Counted from the first letter of the stretch, positions 49,346-62,585 are shown. The stretch is 64,000 nucleotides of DNA from Beta vulgaris subsp. vulgaris (GCF_026745355.1 NC_079210.1:26736029-26800028), one strand, 5' to 3'. The notes: generated by a model from the letters alone, not told the origin. Translations and numbers: made by a program.

Positions 49346-49783
49346 CAAATCATCACTTGTGCCACGAATTATGCCACGGGAAATCAAAATTCGTGGCATA
49401 ATTGCATATAGCGACGGGAAAAATAAATAGTAAGACAAAATCTAAAGAAGAAGAAAAATTTATGCCATGGGTAAATAATTTTCCGTTGCAAATATCAAAG
49501 TTATGCCACGGGTAGATATTTTCTTGTGGCAAACTTTAAACTTCAGCTAATTATATTCATTGAGCTAATTATATTTTGGAAATCTTATTTTATTTGAGAT
49601 GTGGAATTTGAATTATATTATCGTGTTTGTAATATTTTTTTTTTTTTCAATAGTTGTAATATATTTATTTATTTAATTAGATGAGATTATTTCTATTATT
49701 ATTATTTTATATTTTGGGTTTGTGCAGTTAGTTGAGCGGTATTTAGCCCAAATAGGAAGCGAAAGTAGTTCCCTCAATTTGGT

Positions 49784-50215
49784 TTGGCGGTTGAAGGACG
49801 TTTGCCTTTGTTGCTTTTGTCGGTTGAGTTAAACCAAACCCAAACCCAAAGAAATCCAATCTCATTTTCATTTCCCCTTCCCCGTGAAAACCCATTTCAT
49901 TCAAAACCCCAAACCCAATTCTCTCTCTTTCTCTCGCGGTCCTGCCCGATACCCCACCGACGAACGACCGCCGGACTTGCGCTGCTGCTGTTCGTCGGTG
50001 TTCGCCTATTGTCGGTCTTCCCTCGGCCGGAGTTTCCCCCTTGTCGGCGCCGTCTGTTCTCGTTTTCTCTCTCTACTCTGTTTCGTCGCTGGTGGTGGTG
50101 TTCATGTTCGCCGCTGCGTGTGTCGCACCACTAGTACGCCGCCTCACCGGACCCGCGCTGTTAATTTGTCACCTCGCCCTTGCCGTACGTGTCTTCCCTG
50201 CTCTTGAAGCAGAGG
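49784..50215 (+). other. First-exon-like GC-rich block of CACTA 1
   Basis: Pyrimidine-rich leader followed by GC-rich sequence ending at a donor-like AAGCAGAG/GTAAAG. A TTG/GTT-rich stretch follows. Two other sites in the window have the same plan (57990-58480 minus, 60262-60330 minus). The ORFs in it resemble no family. Confidence 0.5.
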
Positions 50216-51604
50216 TAAAGACTATTTATTCTCTGTTTTCCTCTTTAAATTTCGATTTTCTATTTGTTAATTAATCCCAAATTGATGTTGTTATTGTTGT
50301 TGTTGCTCTGTCGTTTGTTGTTGTAGTTGGGTTGATATTGCTTTATTGTTGGTTTGTCGTTGTTGTTGAGGTTGTTGGTGGTGATGATGCGTTGTTGTGG
50401 TGGTTGGTGGTGTTGTGATGTTTTATTGTTTTGTTCTTGTTGTTGCTGCCACCAGTGTGTTCTCTCCCTCCTCTGTCGATTTGTTGGTGCTGCTGCCACT
50501 TTTGGTGGTGGCCGTGTGTTGGTGGTTGCAAAGCACCAAAGTGTTTCTTCTTTTCTCGGGAAATTGTAGTTACTGTTGTTGTTAATGCGTCGTCGTCTTG
50601 GTGATGCGTTGTTCCTAGTTGTGCTTAGTAATTAGTAAGAGTAGTTTGTAGGTTATTGGCAAGTCTAGTTAGTGTTCTATTGTATTTGAAAAAGAGTTAT
50701 GGGTTATAATTTCTTATGTGAGTTTAGATAATTCGTTAGTGATTGTTACTACTAGTAATATGTTAGATTGGAGTTGATATACTTGAAGATAAGTTTAGAA
50801 GTTATATAGTATTAGTTAGTTTCTATTGGAAATTAGTTATCATTATATTTTCTAGTTTAGATTAGTCTAAGTTTAGTTATTGATTATCGTTATTGTTATG
50901 AGGTAAATTGTTGGAGAATGATTATGGAGTTTGAGTCTCATTTGGAGATCAAAGATTAATGGAAGAGATTATGTTGTTGGAGTTGGATTGCGGTTCAGGT
51001 ACCTTTTATGTTCAGTAAAATGTATTCCTTATGGGTTTGCTATTGCTTTTTGCTGCTGGTTTTGGAGGTAATACATTGGTATCGTTGCAGGTTTTGGGGT
51101 GATATTTGTTGTTGTATAATTGGTGTTATAATGGCTGATTATTGTAGATGTTTAGAGGGTATTCTGGTGGAAATGAAGTGGTTTTATGGGGTGAATTTTG
51201 TGGGTTTTATTGGCTGTGAAAGGGGCTGGTTGTTAAGGTAAATGAGATAAAATAAAAACAAGCTAATGTTTTTTCTCCTTTAATAAGACTTTGAATTTCA
51301 AGTGTCATTAAAAATTACTTTAATTTTAAGTATAAATAAAATAAATATGTGATAATCATCCCCCAAACACAACTTTTCAATGATTTGTAAGTTTATCTAG
51401 TAGTCAAGCACAAATAAGTTTGTTGTGCTGTCGTACTCACTCCAAAGCTGATGTTATTATTCTCTGAATATTTTTTCATACATTGCCTGAGCACTACCTT
51501 CATTCTTGATGATAAATGAAGGTCAGAAATAAAGAATGGACTACTAGGATGTAATTATTCAGATATTGAATAGCTTCTAAGTTAACTACATATAAATGTT
51601 TTGG

Positions 51605-51948
51605 AGGGCAGCAGTGGGGAGTGGTTGTGTGCAGCAGTAGTGGGGAGGGGACAGTGGGGAGGGCTTGTGTGCAGGGAGGGGGCTGTGTGCAGCAGCAGTG
51701 GGGAGGGGATGTGTGCAGCAGCAGTGGTGAGGGGTTGTGTGCAGCAGTAGTGGGGATGGGTTGTGTGCAGGGAGGGGGCTGTGTGCAGCAGCAGTGGGGA
51801 GGGGGTTGTGTGCAGCAGCAGTGGGGAGGGGACTGTGCAAGGAGGGGAGGGGGTTGTGCAGTGCTGTGTGCAGGGGAGGGGAGGGGAGGGAAGGGGGCTG
51901 TGCAGTGGGAAGGGTGCAGGGGAGGGGAGGGGTGCAGGGCAGTGGGGA
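51605..51948 (+). repeat. G-rich minisatellite in CACTA 1
   Basis: Irregular repeats of GTGTGCAGCAG and TGGGGAGGGG with extreme G excess on the plus strand; many runs of four or more G. It is flanked by 36-bp direct repeats (about 51173-51208 and 51948-51983). The overlapping long ORFs in several frames are by-products of the composition. Confidence 0.85.
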
Positions 51949-53487
51949 TGAAGTGGTTTTATGGGGTGAATTTTGTGGGTTTTCGACTTCGTAAACTTAA
52001 ATTCACTTGAGAGGAAGTTGGAGAAAGACTGAAAGAGCAAGATCCCAAATATATGTCACATCTCATAGATAGATGCGAAGAGATATGTCTGTTCAGGGGG
52101 AATGTAGCTGACATTCTAGAATCTACTCTAGGATCTATAAATAAAGAGAGTAGGATAAGGAGAAGGGTATTCCGAAAAGTGTAAGGTGATAGACTTGGAG
52201 AGCTCACATTCCTCTCGAATGAGTGTGATTGTAATGGTTCACTTCTTTGGTAAATCAATGCAATATCTAACTGGTTTCTATAATTTCTGTTAATATTATT
52301 TGATCATTGGCTGTTGGTAATTCTTAGCACCTATCTATTCCTTGAATTTTGTGAAAGAGGTGGTTTTCTCTTTGCTTTTGCTGCTGGTTTTAGTGGTGAT
52401 ATATTGGGATTGTTGCAGGTTTTGGGGTCTAAGTATTAATGTGCCTGTTTTTGCTGCTTGTGGAAGATGTGCTTGTATATTGAGTCTGAATGTATTATGG
52501 ATTGGTGTTGTTTAGTCTTTTATGTAAGGAGAATGCTCCTAATTCATGTCTTGAATATTGATAGCTATTTTATGTATATCATTAAGCCAGCATGAGTCTT
52601 ATTTTGCTAGCTATTTTTTATCCTAGTCATGTCCATGTAATATGATAATTGTATTTGGCAGTATATGCACAACATTTTTCATCAACAGGCTTCATTTCTT
52701 TTAGAAGAAAAACTCCCACAGCCTAAGTCTGCATTTTGTTTGGTTCTTAATTTGTGCTCGATCAAAGCAAGATTAATGGATGTCACTATATTATTTTAAC
52801 AATTTTTTTTGATTTGTTATAGATTGGAGAAAGAGGGTACATATTATCAAGCACAAGACGCATTCTTAGTTACAATTAAAGTACTATGTAGTTTATAATT
52901 TTTCTATGTAAAAAGATCGGAGAATATTGCGTTTTTATTTAGTTGCCAATGGAACTTTTTTATTTCAAGTACATTTAATGTAAAGATATTAAAAATTTTA
53001 AATTAATAATAATATTTCGTTCTTCCATATTAAAAATTATGGTTTACTATATATTTATTTGCACAATAATATATATTTGGCATATGAAATTGGTAACATA
53101 TACAGAATCGTGTACTCTCTTTCTTGCCACGGGAGATCTTATGCATACTGAATTGGTTAGCCATGAGAGAAAATTGTAGTCAAAGATTTGTTAGCCACGG
53201 TAAAATTCATGGCAAAGGGATTATTTTAGCCACAATAGTACTTGAGTCAAAGGCTTTGCAGCCACGGTAGTACTCGTGGCAAAGGATATTTTTAGCTACG
53301 GGAGTATTCGTGGCATACATTTCACTTTACGCCACACCCTCTATTTTCCCGTGGCAAAATCTTAGCCACGACCACTTGCGCCACGGGAGTACTTTCCAAA
53401 ATTCCCGTGGCTAGATTACATAGCCACGGGTTTCTTTAACTTGGGCCACGATTCTTACCGTGGCACAAGTGACAATTTGTTGTAGTG

Positions 53488-55565
53488 AAGAGTAACATAT
53501 GCTTTGGTGGCTTTTACTTGAAAACGACTCTCACACAATCAACATAAGTTCAACACTCACATCCATCATAGCATGGTTAGCAGCAATATTCTTGTTGAAC
53601 ATACATATTATATTTCTATCTAATTCCTCGTTTCACAATACATCATCAATCACATAGTAACAAACACAATAAGGTGACTCCTAACAATGACATGTTCCAT
53701 ATATTCTCATTTAATCAACCTTTCAACTTACCACGATTCCATAATAGGAATTGGAGGTCACCATCTTTGATTTAAACAACATTCTTCATTTCCTTTAGTC
53801 GATTTCTTAACGAAATCAAAACTTATGCTTTCATACTCTATTAATCATTTTCTTATATTTTATAAACAACCTCTTATCATGCAATAAATATCATGACCAC
53901 TTTCACTATAACGATTCCTTATCGGGAATCCACATAACAAGATACTATTCCTTATGGGGAATCTAACATTAGTATCACTTACCATGATATGCCTCCTTAT
54001 CAAGAACCCAACATCGATATTCATAGTCATATACTGAATAAACCCTCATTACTTACCTGATATGATTCCTTATCGGGAATCCAATATCGAAACAACTTAC
54101 CACGATACGATTCCTTACCAGGAATCCAATATTGATATAACTTTCACAACTTGAGATAACTTTCTTTTAACCAGGGGGAAAGAAAACGCGGTGGAGGAGA
54201 CACAGCTTACACTTCGACAGTGGGGGGTCGTCACCCAACCATTCGCTTTACTTTTGGCCAATAACGGACTAGTTCGGAGTATATTTTTCCGCTGATTCAA
54301 TCATCCATCCACAGGTTTCACATTATCTAATATATCGCCCGATTTCGCCCCAAAGAGCAATGGACAGGTTTCCCTGTAGGCCCCCCAAGGTTCACAGTCC
54401 ATGGGGCACTGTTCGTGTCACCTCATCCGTCGACTCAGACGAGGCTACTTTCCCCTTTTAGATTCCTTTTGATTATCATTCATAACACAATCATCATTCA
54501 TATAACTCATCCAATAATATTAGTAATTCTTATCATGCATCTTTTGAACATCCAACCACACTAATGGACTTTACTTTAGAGAACTATACTCATTTATCAT
54601 AGTACGTTCAAACATATTTCAAGTTCAATATTATACATTTATGTTCAACTCAATTTCCAATCATGGAACTTATAACCACAAACATATTCACAACATATTC
54701 ATCACAATGACAAAAGTCTCTCAATTAGGATTAACTAACGAGAGTTACTAAACCACTTACCCTTAATTCATACTCGTGCATATGAATAGTTTTATATTCT
54801 TTTACAAACTTTATGATTATTGGTCTTCATTTATCTCAACAATGATAATAATCGTTATCAAGCACCAACAACAATTGTTAGAGGTCTCTCTCTTAGAATT
54901 ACCTAAGGAGAGTTAATTTAAACACCACTCAAGCTTCATCAACCAAAGGTTGATTATAAGTAATTAAGTATGACCCAAGTTATACCATTAGCTGAGTTAT
55001 AATTAACATAATCAATAATAAAACCAGTTATAGACCATACTCATAGTCATATAGAGCGAGTTTATCTCATTAAAACAATTCTATTATCTAAGTGGAACTT
55101 CTCCAAAGTAATTCATAACTTATATTGATTTATGTAGTTAAATACACACTAATTTACTTTATTATATTATTCTATTTATCATTCTACTTATAGTTGTCGA
55201 ACTAAAATACTTTATTTAATACATCTTCACTAATCTAATCCATAGTCAGGTAAACTAACTCCCATTCTCTTCATACTATAACTATTAATTAGTTAAACCT
55301 CTCTCTAACTTCATATGAGATTATAAATTAAGTCAATCCACTTTTAAAGTCCAATCCACATGATAGTCAACTCATTGAACAGTTTTACTCAGATTATACA
55401 CTCTTTTAGAAACTAACTCTTATAGTTTATTAGTATATTTTTGGTATAAACTTACATCTAATTAACACCACTTCATAGAAGTGTACTCACCAATTTGAGG
55501 ACATTCTAGTAATAGTTCAGACATTATTATAGGTTTAACAAGTTAATTCACATATTACTATAATA
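53488..55565 (-). mobile_element. LTR-like retrotransposon sequence, left part
   Basis: No coding region. It holds repeated TTCCTTATCGGGAATCC blocks (53910-54130), a GC-richer conserved-looking stretch (54160-54450) and AT-rich DNA. It resembles gypsy chromovirus LTR DNA in reverse orientation. It continues at 59304 after CACTA 2. Confidence 0.4.
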
Positions 55566-57146
55566 CACTACTACATAATTAGCTTTAAGTAACACCCAAA
55601 AGGTGTTACTCAAAGTGCTTAAAGTGTAACATTAGATAATATGTAACACTTTTTTGGGTGTTACATCTGCCCGTGTTACCTATGCTATAAGTTAACACTT
55701 TTGATCGCCTATAGTAACACTTAAACAAATGTTACTTTAGATTCGTTTATGTAACACTTTTATTCCTTATTGTTACACTTTAAAAGTGTTACCTCAAATT
55801 TATTATGTAACACTTTTTATATTATCAGTAACATATTGTAGTGTTACTATAACCTATAGTAACACTTCATTAAACATTACGTGTTACTTTTTATCATTTT
55901 AAGTAGCATCTCTTGTGTTATTAGGTAACACTTTCTTGTCATATTCTGTAGCACCTTTAGGGTGATTAAGTAACACTTTCCTTTATTAGGGAATATGTGT
56001 ATATACATACATATACATTAAAATTAATATATGAATTGACAATTATACTATAATAATTATAGAATTTTGTACACCTATTACTGCTACTTCCATAGATAAT
56101 AAACTAATAAAAAGTAATACATGTTTAATCTAAAATCAAAATTATCCAACAAGAATGTATTCATATGGTAATGTAAAACTAGATCTAATAGTCATATAAT
56201 TTCGCCATATGCATCCATTTTCCTAGCGGCCTCGATGTCATGTGTTGCTACTCCAATTCGTCATTTTGATTCTCTTGATCCTGTAATAAAAAATATTAAG
56301 ATGAAATCTTCAACAACAATATTATAGAGATGCTTGTTAATTATGTTTAAGAAGTAGAGAAGCCTACGAATTACCTTATCCTCCCCTTATTTTTTTTTTG
56401 GATACAAAATTCACTGAATGAGATTGCTTGCAAAAGATGAGTGCGCATGATGACAAATTTTCCAGCAGCAGAACAGGGAAAATGAATTAAAGGCAAAACA
56501 TATATGAGAAGAGGTAGAACAATTCGATCATAATGTTTATAATTCTAAGCATTATCATAATGTTTATAATTGTAAGCATAATATAATGCTGATCAAGAAA
56601 TTAAGAGTTCAACACAATGAAGTACTTCCTAGTCTAGGTGGCACTACTTCAAGCTGCTAAACACATTTACACTCAACTATTTCAGGATGAGTTATGTAAA
56701 AACATATATCGTCCAAATACCAAGTTTAGAGTTAAGAGTTGTGTATACTAATATGCACCTTGCCTTAGTACAACCATCACATTTATGTGCTAACACTATG
56801 AAAATTTTCCACTTAACAAGTTTTATTTCAATTAAAAGATAAATATTCTTGAACCCTTTTTTTTCACAGATGTCCTTGTCTTTAAAGATTCTACCCTTAA
56901 ATCATTCGAGAATCATCATGCACCCACTACTTTGCTATGAACTAGGAGCACACAAGCAAAAAACATCCAATTTAAATTTTAGAAATATAAGAATTTTAAA
57001 CAACAATGTCATTATGCCCCCTATAAGAAATGCAAAAGGTCTTTTTTCTATCATTCATGATCATTTCAGCCTCAAATAGATGAAGGGTGATCGAAAAAAT
57101 GTGGAAGATTGAATCACAAAAGTTTGTAGATGCCTAAGGGAAGATT

Positions 57147-57255
57147 GGGATTGATTGGTTAACAAACTTACTCAGCAAGATTTGGAGGACAAACATAATA
57201 CCCGAAGAGTGGAGGAAAAGCATCTTAATACTAATTTACAAAAACGAAGAAGTCC
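57147..57255 (+). pseudogene. LINE reverse-transcriptase fragment inside CACTA 2
   Basis: In one frame, IDWLTNLLSKIWRT and PEEWRKSILILIYKN match the conserved start of plant non-LTR reverse transcriptases. Only about 36 codons remain, with a stop just upstream. Confidence 0.7.
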
Positions 57256-57704
57256 AAGCGTTCTCTTATGAGTCACACCAGGAAATGGTGGAAGAAAGTC
57301 AGTAGGTATAATACAAAAGAACTAAAACATGCTTGAAACAGGTGGCTATAAAAGCTATTTACAATTCAACCTACCTATTCAACACAAGAGTTTAATTCCA
57401 CCTAATTGTTTCAACAAAATTGTGTCCCATTGGCGAATGCTTGCTAAAGGAAACAATGAAATCAAATCAAATCAACAAGCTTGCAATGCAAGAGAGCTTG
57501 ATTCTTATAGCATATATTAGCGAACAAAAAATATTAGAAAAACCAAATATATGGAGATAGGGGAGGTAGGGGAGTAAGTCATTGATGCATGTTTAAACTA
57601 AGAGAAAAGAAAAGGAGGTTGAGGAAAGAATTTAGAGAGAAAGAAAGAAAGAAAGATGCTTCATATTTTCACTCAAAAAAGCCTCATATAAACTATCACC
57701 AAAG

Positions 57705-57810
57705 ATATAGTTGTAAACAGCCACCAATACAACAACGAAGCCAACAACAACATCCAACAACAACAACAACATCCAACATGGCAACAACAACAATATAACG
57801 CAGCAACAAT
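57705..57810 (+). repeat. CAA-rich microsatellite in CACTA 2
   Basis: Interrupted (CAA)n; read on the minus strand it is the TTG-rich intron-like stretch behind the first-exon-like block. Confidence 0.8.
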
Positions 57811-57989
57811 AACAATAATCTACCAAGAATCTATCCACTCACGTTCATCCAATTAATCAACACAACACCATCAAAATTGGAATTTGAGTTCACTACTAAT
57901 AATAAATTCAACATTATCAACTATAACCACAATCCATTTGTAAATTTCATCAAAATTGAAACAACAATTACAAGGACAAAGGGACAAGG

Positions 57990-58480
57990 GTTTAGTACCT
58001 CTGCTCACAAGAGTAGCGAAGAACAAAGCCACGAACACAGAGGGCTAAGGGAGTTTCGAAGCTTCGGCGCAATTGAGCACTAGCGAGTGACATCCAGCAG
58101 GGGAGGCAAGCTACGGCGATGCTGCGAGGCACCGGAAAGGGTGCAGGTGGCGCGCGCAGGCGACGTGAGAGCTGAGCAGGAGGGGGAAACATGGGTAGCA
58201 GCAACGACACAACAACAACATCACAAAGGAGAGAAAGAGAGAGACAATGCTGCCCACGACAACACCGACGAGGAGAGGCGAGCCTCCGGTGACAAATAGG
58301 AAACTCCGGCGAGGGAGGCACAACAGGCGAAGGAGAGAGAATTGATGGGGTTTCACGGTTTCAATGTCGGTTTTGGGGTTTGGGGTCTCACGAGGAGAGA
58401 GAAAGGTTTAAGGGGTTTTGGGGTTTAGAAGGTACGAGATAGAAATAGATAGTGATGGGTTCTGGATTTCTATTTTGGGC
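57990..58480 (-). other. First-exon-like GC-rich block of CACTA 2
   Basis: On the minus strand, a pyrimidine-rich leader and GC-rich sequence end at GAGCAGAG/GTACTA (about 57995). The last 60 bp are closely similar to 60262-60325, outside this element. Confidence 0.55.
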
Positions 58481-59303
58481 AAAATTCAACTTAACTAGTT
58501 GCACATAAAATTCTATATATAAAATACTAGTAATAATAACTTCATAAAATTTCGTAAATAAATGTTTTACAACACGACAAATAAAATTTATACTTCACAA
58601 CTCAAATGAAATTTAAAATTCGAACATAATGAGCTCATCAAATATGATAATCTTTTAATAAACACCTTTTAAAAATAAGCCTGTCACAATACAATTCTTG
58701 GCGGAGAACTCAGACCCTAGTTTCTCTGCTTCTGTGCGCCAATCTCAATATCAGAATCCTAAATTATTCGACCTACAGAGAGTCGGGGTGGGTGAAATTG
58801 GAAAGGAGGGCGTTAATGAAATTAGAGAAACTGAAATTGGAAGGGAATGGAAGGCAATGAATTGGGGCGGTACTTTCAATTTTGTCTTCTAATTTTTCGA
58901 CTTTCGTATACTCAAAGAATCGTGTCAAAAACGCCAATGGTTAATGGATGTTTGGCTTAGTATTTTTTTCTAATTATTTTTAACCTAAAACAAATGTTTT
59001 AAAAGCTAATTAATCAAAGGAAAATTTTAGAGTCCCTATTTTACAGATTTTAGTGTTAGTATTTTAGAAGTGTTACCTATTTTAAAAGTCCTAGTGTTAC
59101 TATTTCAGAAGTGTTACCTATAACAAAATTTATAGTGTGACCATTTCAGAAGTGTTACCATAAAATGTTACATATTATAAAAGTGTTACCTTAAATGTTA
59201 CAAATGGACAAAGTGTTACAAAAGTGTTACTTAATATATAGAAAATCTAGAATTTGAAAAGTGTTACCTAAATATGTTACTTGAGGTCAATTATGTAGTA
59301 GTG

Positions 59304-60467
59304 ATAGTTCACCATGTGAATGCTATTTATACACTAGCAGTCTATCAAAATTAGAACCAAATAAAGAACCTAGATTACCTCTTACTTATTGACATCCTAA
59401 CTCGATTAACATTAGTCTTCTTAATTAAACTAACTCTCATTATATATAGATCGAACTATGAGAACTATTTAACTTATAAAACCCACATAATTATAAATAT
59501 TGGTTTTAGAACGAGAGACTAGTTGACATGATACTTATAAACATTTAAAGTTCCATGAACTTATTCAATTCTTTAGTACCATGACTATCCCAAAGTAGTC
59601 ATCACTCTCTTAGTAACGATGTGATTCTATAATCGAATCCCGTGATTCACCTCACTACTTTTAATAAACATCAATCATCATTCCATATTATTCGTTTAGG
59701 TAAAACTAACTTGACTAAATTTCTCAATATAATAACCAATCCCACTAATTCAAATGACAATCTATAATTCAGATTATTAATTTAACTAGATATATAACTA
59801 ATCCATATACAACTCGATAATTGATTCCAACCATAACTAAACAGAAACATAGTCAAATTTAATCTTGTCATCTGTTGATAGAATCTAAAACAACATCAAT
59901 AATAACACCAATAATACAATACCATAACAGCAACAACAACCCTTCAAGAACAACAACACCAACCCTCCCTACAAGAACAACAACAACAACCCTTCAAGAA
60001 CAACAACACCAACCCTCCCTTCAAGAACAACAACAACAACCCTTCAAGAACAATAACAACGGCCAATAACAACTACTACAACTCCACTCAATTAAACTAA
60101 TACTCCATAATCAATTAGCTAATCATAATCAAATCTTGAAATGAAACAAGAATCCAATTCTAAGTTAACTCACTAAAATCTAATTTTAGGTCCAACTTAA
60201 ACAACCAATAAGGGTAATAAAACTTGTGCTTAATCAAAATTTCAGGAGGGAAATAAAGAGATGCGGGTGTACCTCTACTTATAAGAGCAGCGAAGAACAG
60301 AGCCACGAACACAGAGGGCTAATGGCTAACAAAAGTAATAACTTCTCAAAATCAAATATATAAATATATTACAAATGCGACAAATCAAAATCATATTCCA
60401 AGGCAAATAAAATAAGAAATACGACATATAATTAACATAATAAATATAATTAGCATTTCATAAGAAA
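59304..60467 (-). mobile_element. LTR-like retrotransposon sequence, right part
   Basis: Continuation of 53488-55565 after CACTA 2. It contains a CAA-rich repeat (59930-60062) and, at 60262-60330, the donor-like block shared with CACTA 2. It ends where the satellite resumes. Confidence 0.4.
59930..60062 (+). repeat. 50-bp CAA-rich tandem repeat
   Basis: Units beginning CCTTCAAGAACAACAAC start at 59941 and 59991 and recur in part at 60041. Confidence 0.85.
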
Positions 60468-61801
60468 TGCGACTAGGTCCATTAAGCCCAATACGTCACC
60501 AAACCCCATCGACTTGAGTTTTGGGCCCCCATTATTCTTCATTGTACTAAAAACCCTATATGAAACCTAGATCATATCCTTTTATGTAATTACCAAACAT
60601 GTTCTGGGCATTACTAAACCTACTAAGTGGGGGATGTTCTCCCAATCACAATCCATTACCATTCCTCATTAGAATAATAATATGAGGATTGGACAATCAT
60701 GCGACGGGGTCCATTAGACTCTATACCTCACCAAATCCCATTAGACCCAATACCTCACCACAACCCATTGAATTGAGGTTTGACCCCCAACTTCCCTCAT
60801 TGTACTAAAAATCTCAAATTAACCACAATTCAAATGCTTTTAGTTAATTATCAAACATATTTTGGGCATTACTAAACCTACTAAGTGGAGGATGTTCGCC
60901 CAATCACAATCCATTCCCATGGCTTATCAAAGCAATCCTATGGAGATTGGACAATCATGCAACTAGATCCATTAGGCCCAATACCTCACCGAACCCATCG
61001 ACTTAGAGTGTTGGGCCCCCATTGTCCCTCATTGTACTAAAAAGCCTATATTAAACCTAGATCATATACTTTTAGATAATTGCCAAACATGTTTTGCAAT
61101 ACCAAACCTACTAAGTGTAGGATGTTCTCCCAATCATAATCTATTTCCATTCCTCATCAAAATAATCATACGAGGATTGGACAATCATGCGACTAGGTCC
61201 ATTAGACCATATACCTCACAAAACACCATTAGGCCCAATACCTCACCAAACACCATTGACTTGAGGTTTGGGCCCCAATTTTATACTAAAAAGCCAAAAT
61301 TAAACCCAGATCTATGCTTTTAGGTAATTACCAAACATGTTTTGGGCATTATCGAACCTAATAAGTGGAGGGCGTTTTTCCATTCACAATCAATTCTCAT
61401 TACTCATCAAAGCAATCCTATGAGGATTGGAAATACCTCGCTAAACCCTACTAACTTGAGTTTTGGGCATTCATTGTACCTCCTTTTACTAAAAACCAGA
61501 AATTAACCCCATATCATATGCTTTTAGGTTAATATCAAACGTATTTTTGGCATTACCAAACATGTGAAACAAAGGATGTTCTCCCAATCACAATCGAATC
61601 CCATTACTCATGAAAGTAATCCTATGGAGATTGGACAATCATGCTACTGGGTCTATTTGGCCCAATACCTTACCAAACGTCATTGACTTGAGTTTTGGCC
61701 CCACATTGTCCCTCCTGATAATAAAAAGCCTAAATCAACCCCATATCATATGCTTTTAGGTAATTAGCAAACATGTCTTGGGATTAGCAAACCTATTAAT
61801 T
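60468..61801. repeat. 232-bp satellite, block 3 (about 5-6 monomers)
   Basis: Same landmarks as 29851-39406, resuming within a monomer and cut on the right by the CACTA terminus. Confidence 0.9.
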
Positions 61802-62099
61802 CACTAGTGGAAAAATGAAGAAGGAATGCGCTGAAAAAGGCCCCTAGGCTGCGCTTTTTTACAGCAGCCCTTCACTTTTTAAGTAGGGCTGCGCTTTTTT
61901 AAACAAGCGCAGCCCTTCTAAGCTTTAAGGGCTGCGCTTTTTTCAACAAGTGCAGCCCTTCTAAGCTTGAAGGGCTGCAGCCTTCAGGAGCCCTCATACT
62001 ATGAAGGGCTGCGCTAGTTGAAAAAGCGCAACCCTTTTAAGCAAGACGGGCTGCGCTTTTTAAAAACTAGCGCAGCCCTTCTTTTAAAATATTGTTTTT

Positions 62100-62585
62100 T
62101 ATTTTGAAAATTAATACAGCCCTGCAGCCCTTCCCTTTCCACCCACAGCCCCTGCCCACCGACAGCCCCTGCCCACCCATGCCCACCACACCCACAGCCC
62201 CTGCCCACCCCCACACCCACCCAGACCCTTGCCCTACCCACCCAGCCTGCCCACACCCAGCATACCCACCCTGACCCCCCTGCCTGCCTTTCCCCTCCTA
62301 CCCACAACCCCTGCCCACCCCACCCACACCCCTGCCCACCCTTTCACACCCCCTGCCAACCCCTGCACACCTCCAGCCACCCTGCACACCCCCAGCCCAC
62401 CCTGCACACCCCCTGCCACCCTGCACACACCCCAGCCACCCTACATACCCCCTGCCACACCCTAGCCACACCCCTGCCACACCCCAGCCTTTTATCCCTG
62501 CACCCCCATCCCCAACCCACCCAGCAGCCATCCCCAGCCCATAAACAGCCCCCACCACCCCACCCAAAACCTCCCTTCGACAAAC
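62100..62585 (+). repeat. C-rich low-complexity tract in CACTA 3
   Basis: Irregular CCCCTGCCCACC / CACCCTGCACACC units. The overlapping Pro-rich (plus) and Gly/Val-rich (minus) ORFs are composition artefacts. Confidence 0.85.

Larger units (their letters stand above)
49346..53487 (+). mobile_element. Non-autonomous CACTA element 1, left tip lost
   Basis: The right end is the complement of CACTACAACAAATTGTCAC. The left end keeps CAAATCATCACTTGTGCCACG but has lost the first eight or so bases. Both ends have subterminal repeats of the type GCCACGG/CCGTGGC (about 49363-49540 and 53125-53470). No transposase is seen. Inside are a GC-rich, first-exon-like block (about 49780-50215), a TTG-rich intron-like stretch and a G-rich minisatellite. 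No 3-bp target duplication is visible, in keeping with the damaged left junction. Confidence 0.75.
55566..59303. mobile_element. Non-autonomous CACTA element 2 with ATA target duplication
   Basis: The left end is CACTACTACATAATT, the right end AATTATGTAGTAGTG, and ATA lies on both sides (55563-55565 and 59304-59306). Subterminal arrays of GTAACACTTT/AAAGTGTTAC occupy 55590-55985 and 59040-59280. It is 3738 bp with no transposase. It carries a LINE reverse-transcriptase scrap and a GC-rich first-exon-like block. Confidence 0.92.

Noticed and set aside
51582..52040. ORFs of 60-152 codons in several frames
   Set aside because: By-products of the G-rich minisatellite.
53488..53490. 3-bp target duplication for CACTA 1
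   Set aside because: The bases right of the element (AAG) do not match those on the left, whose tip is missing.
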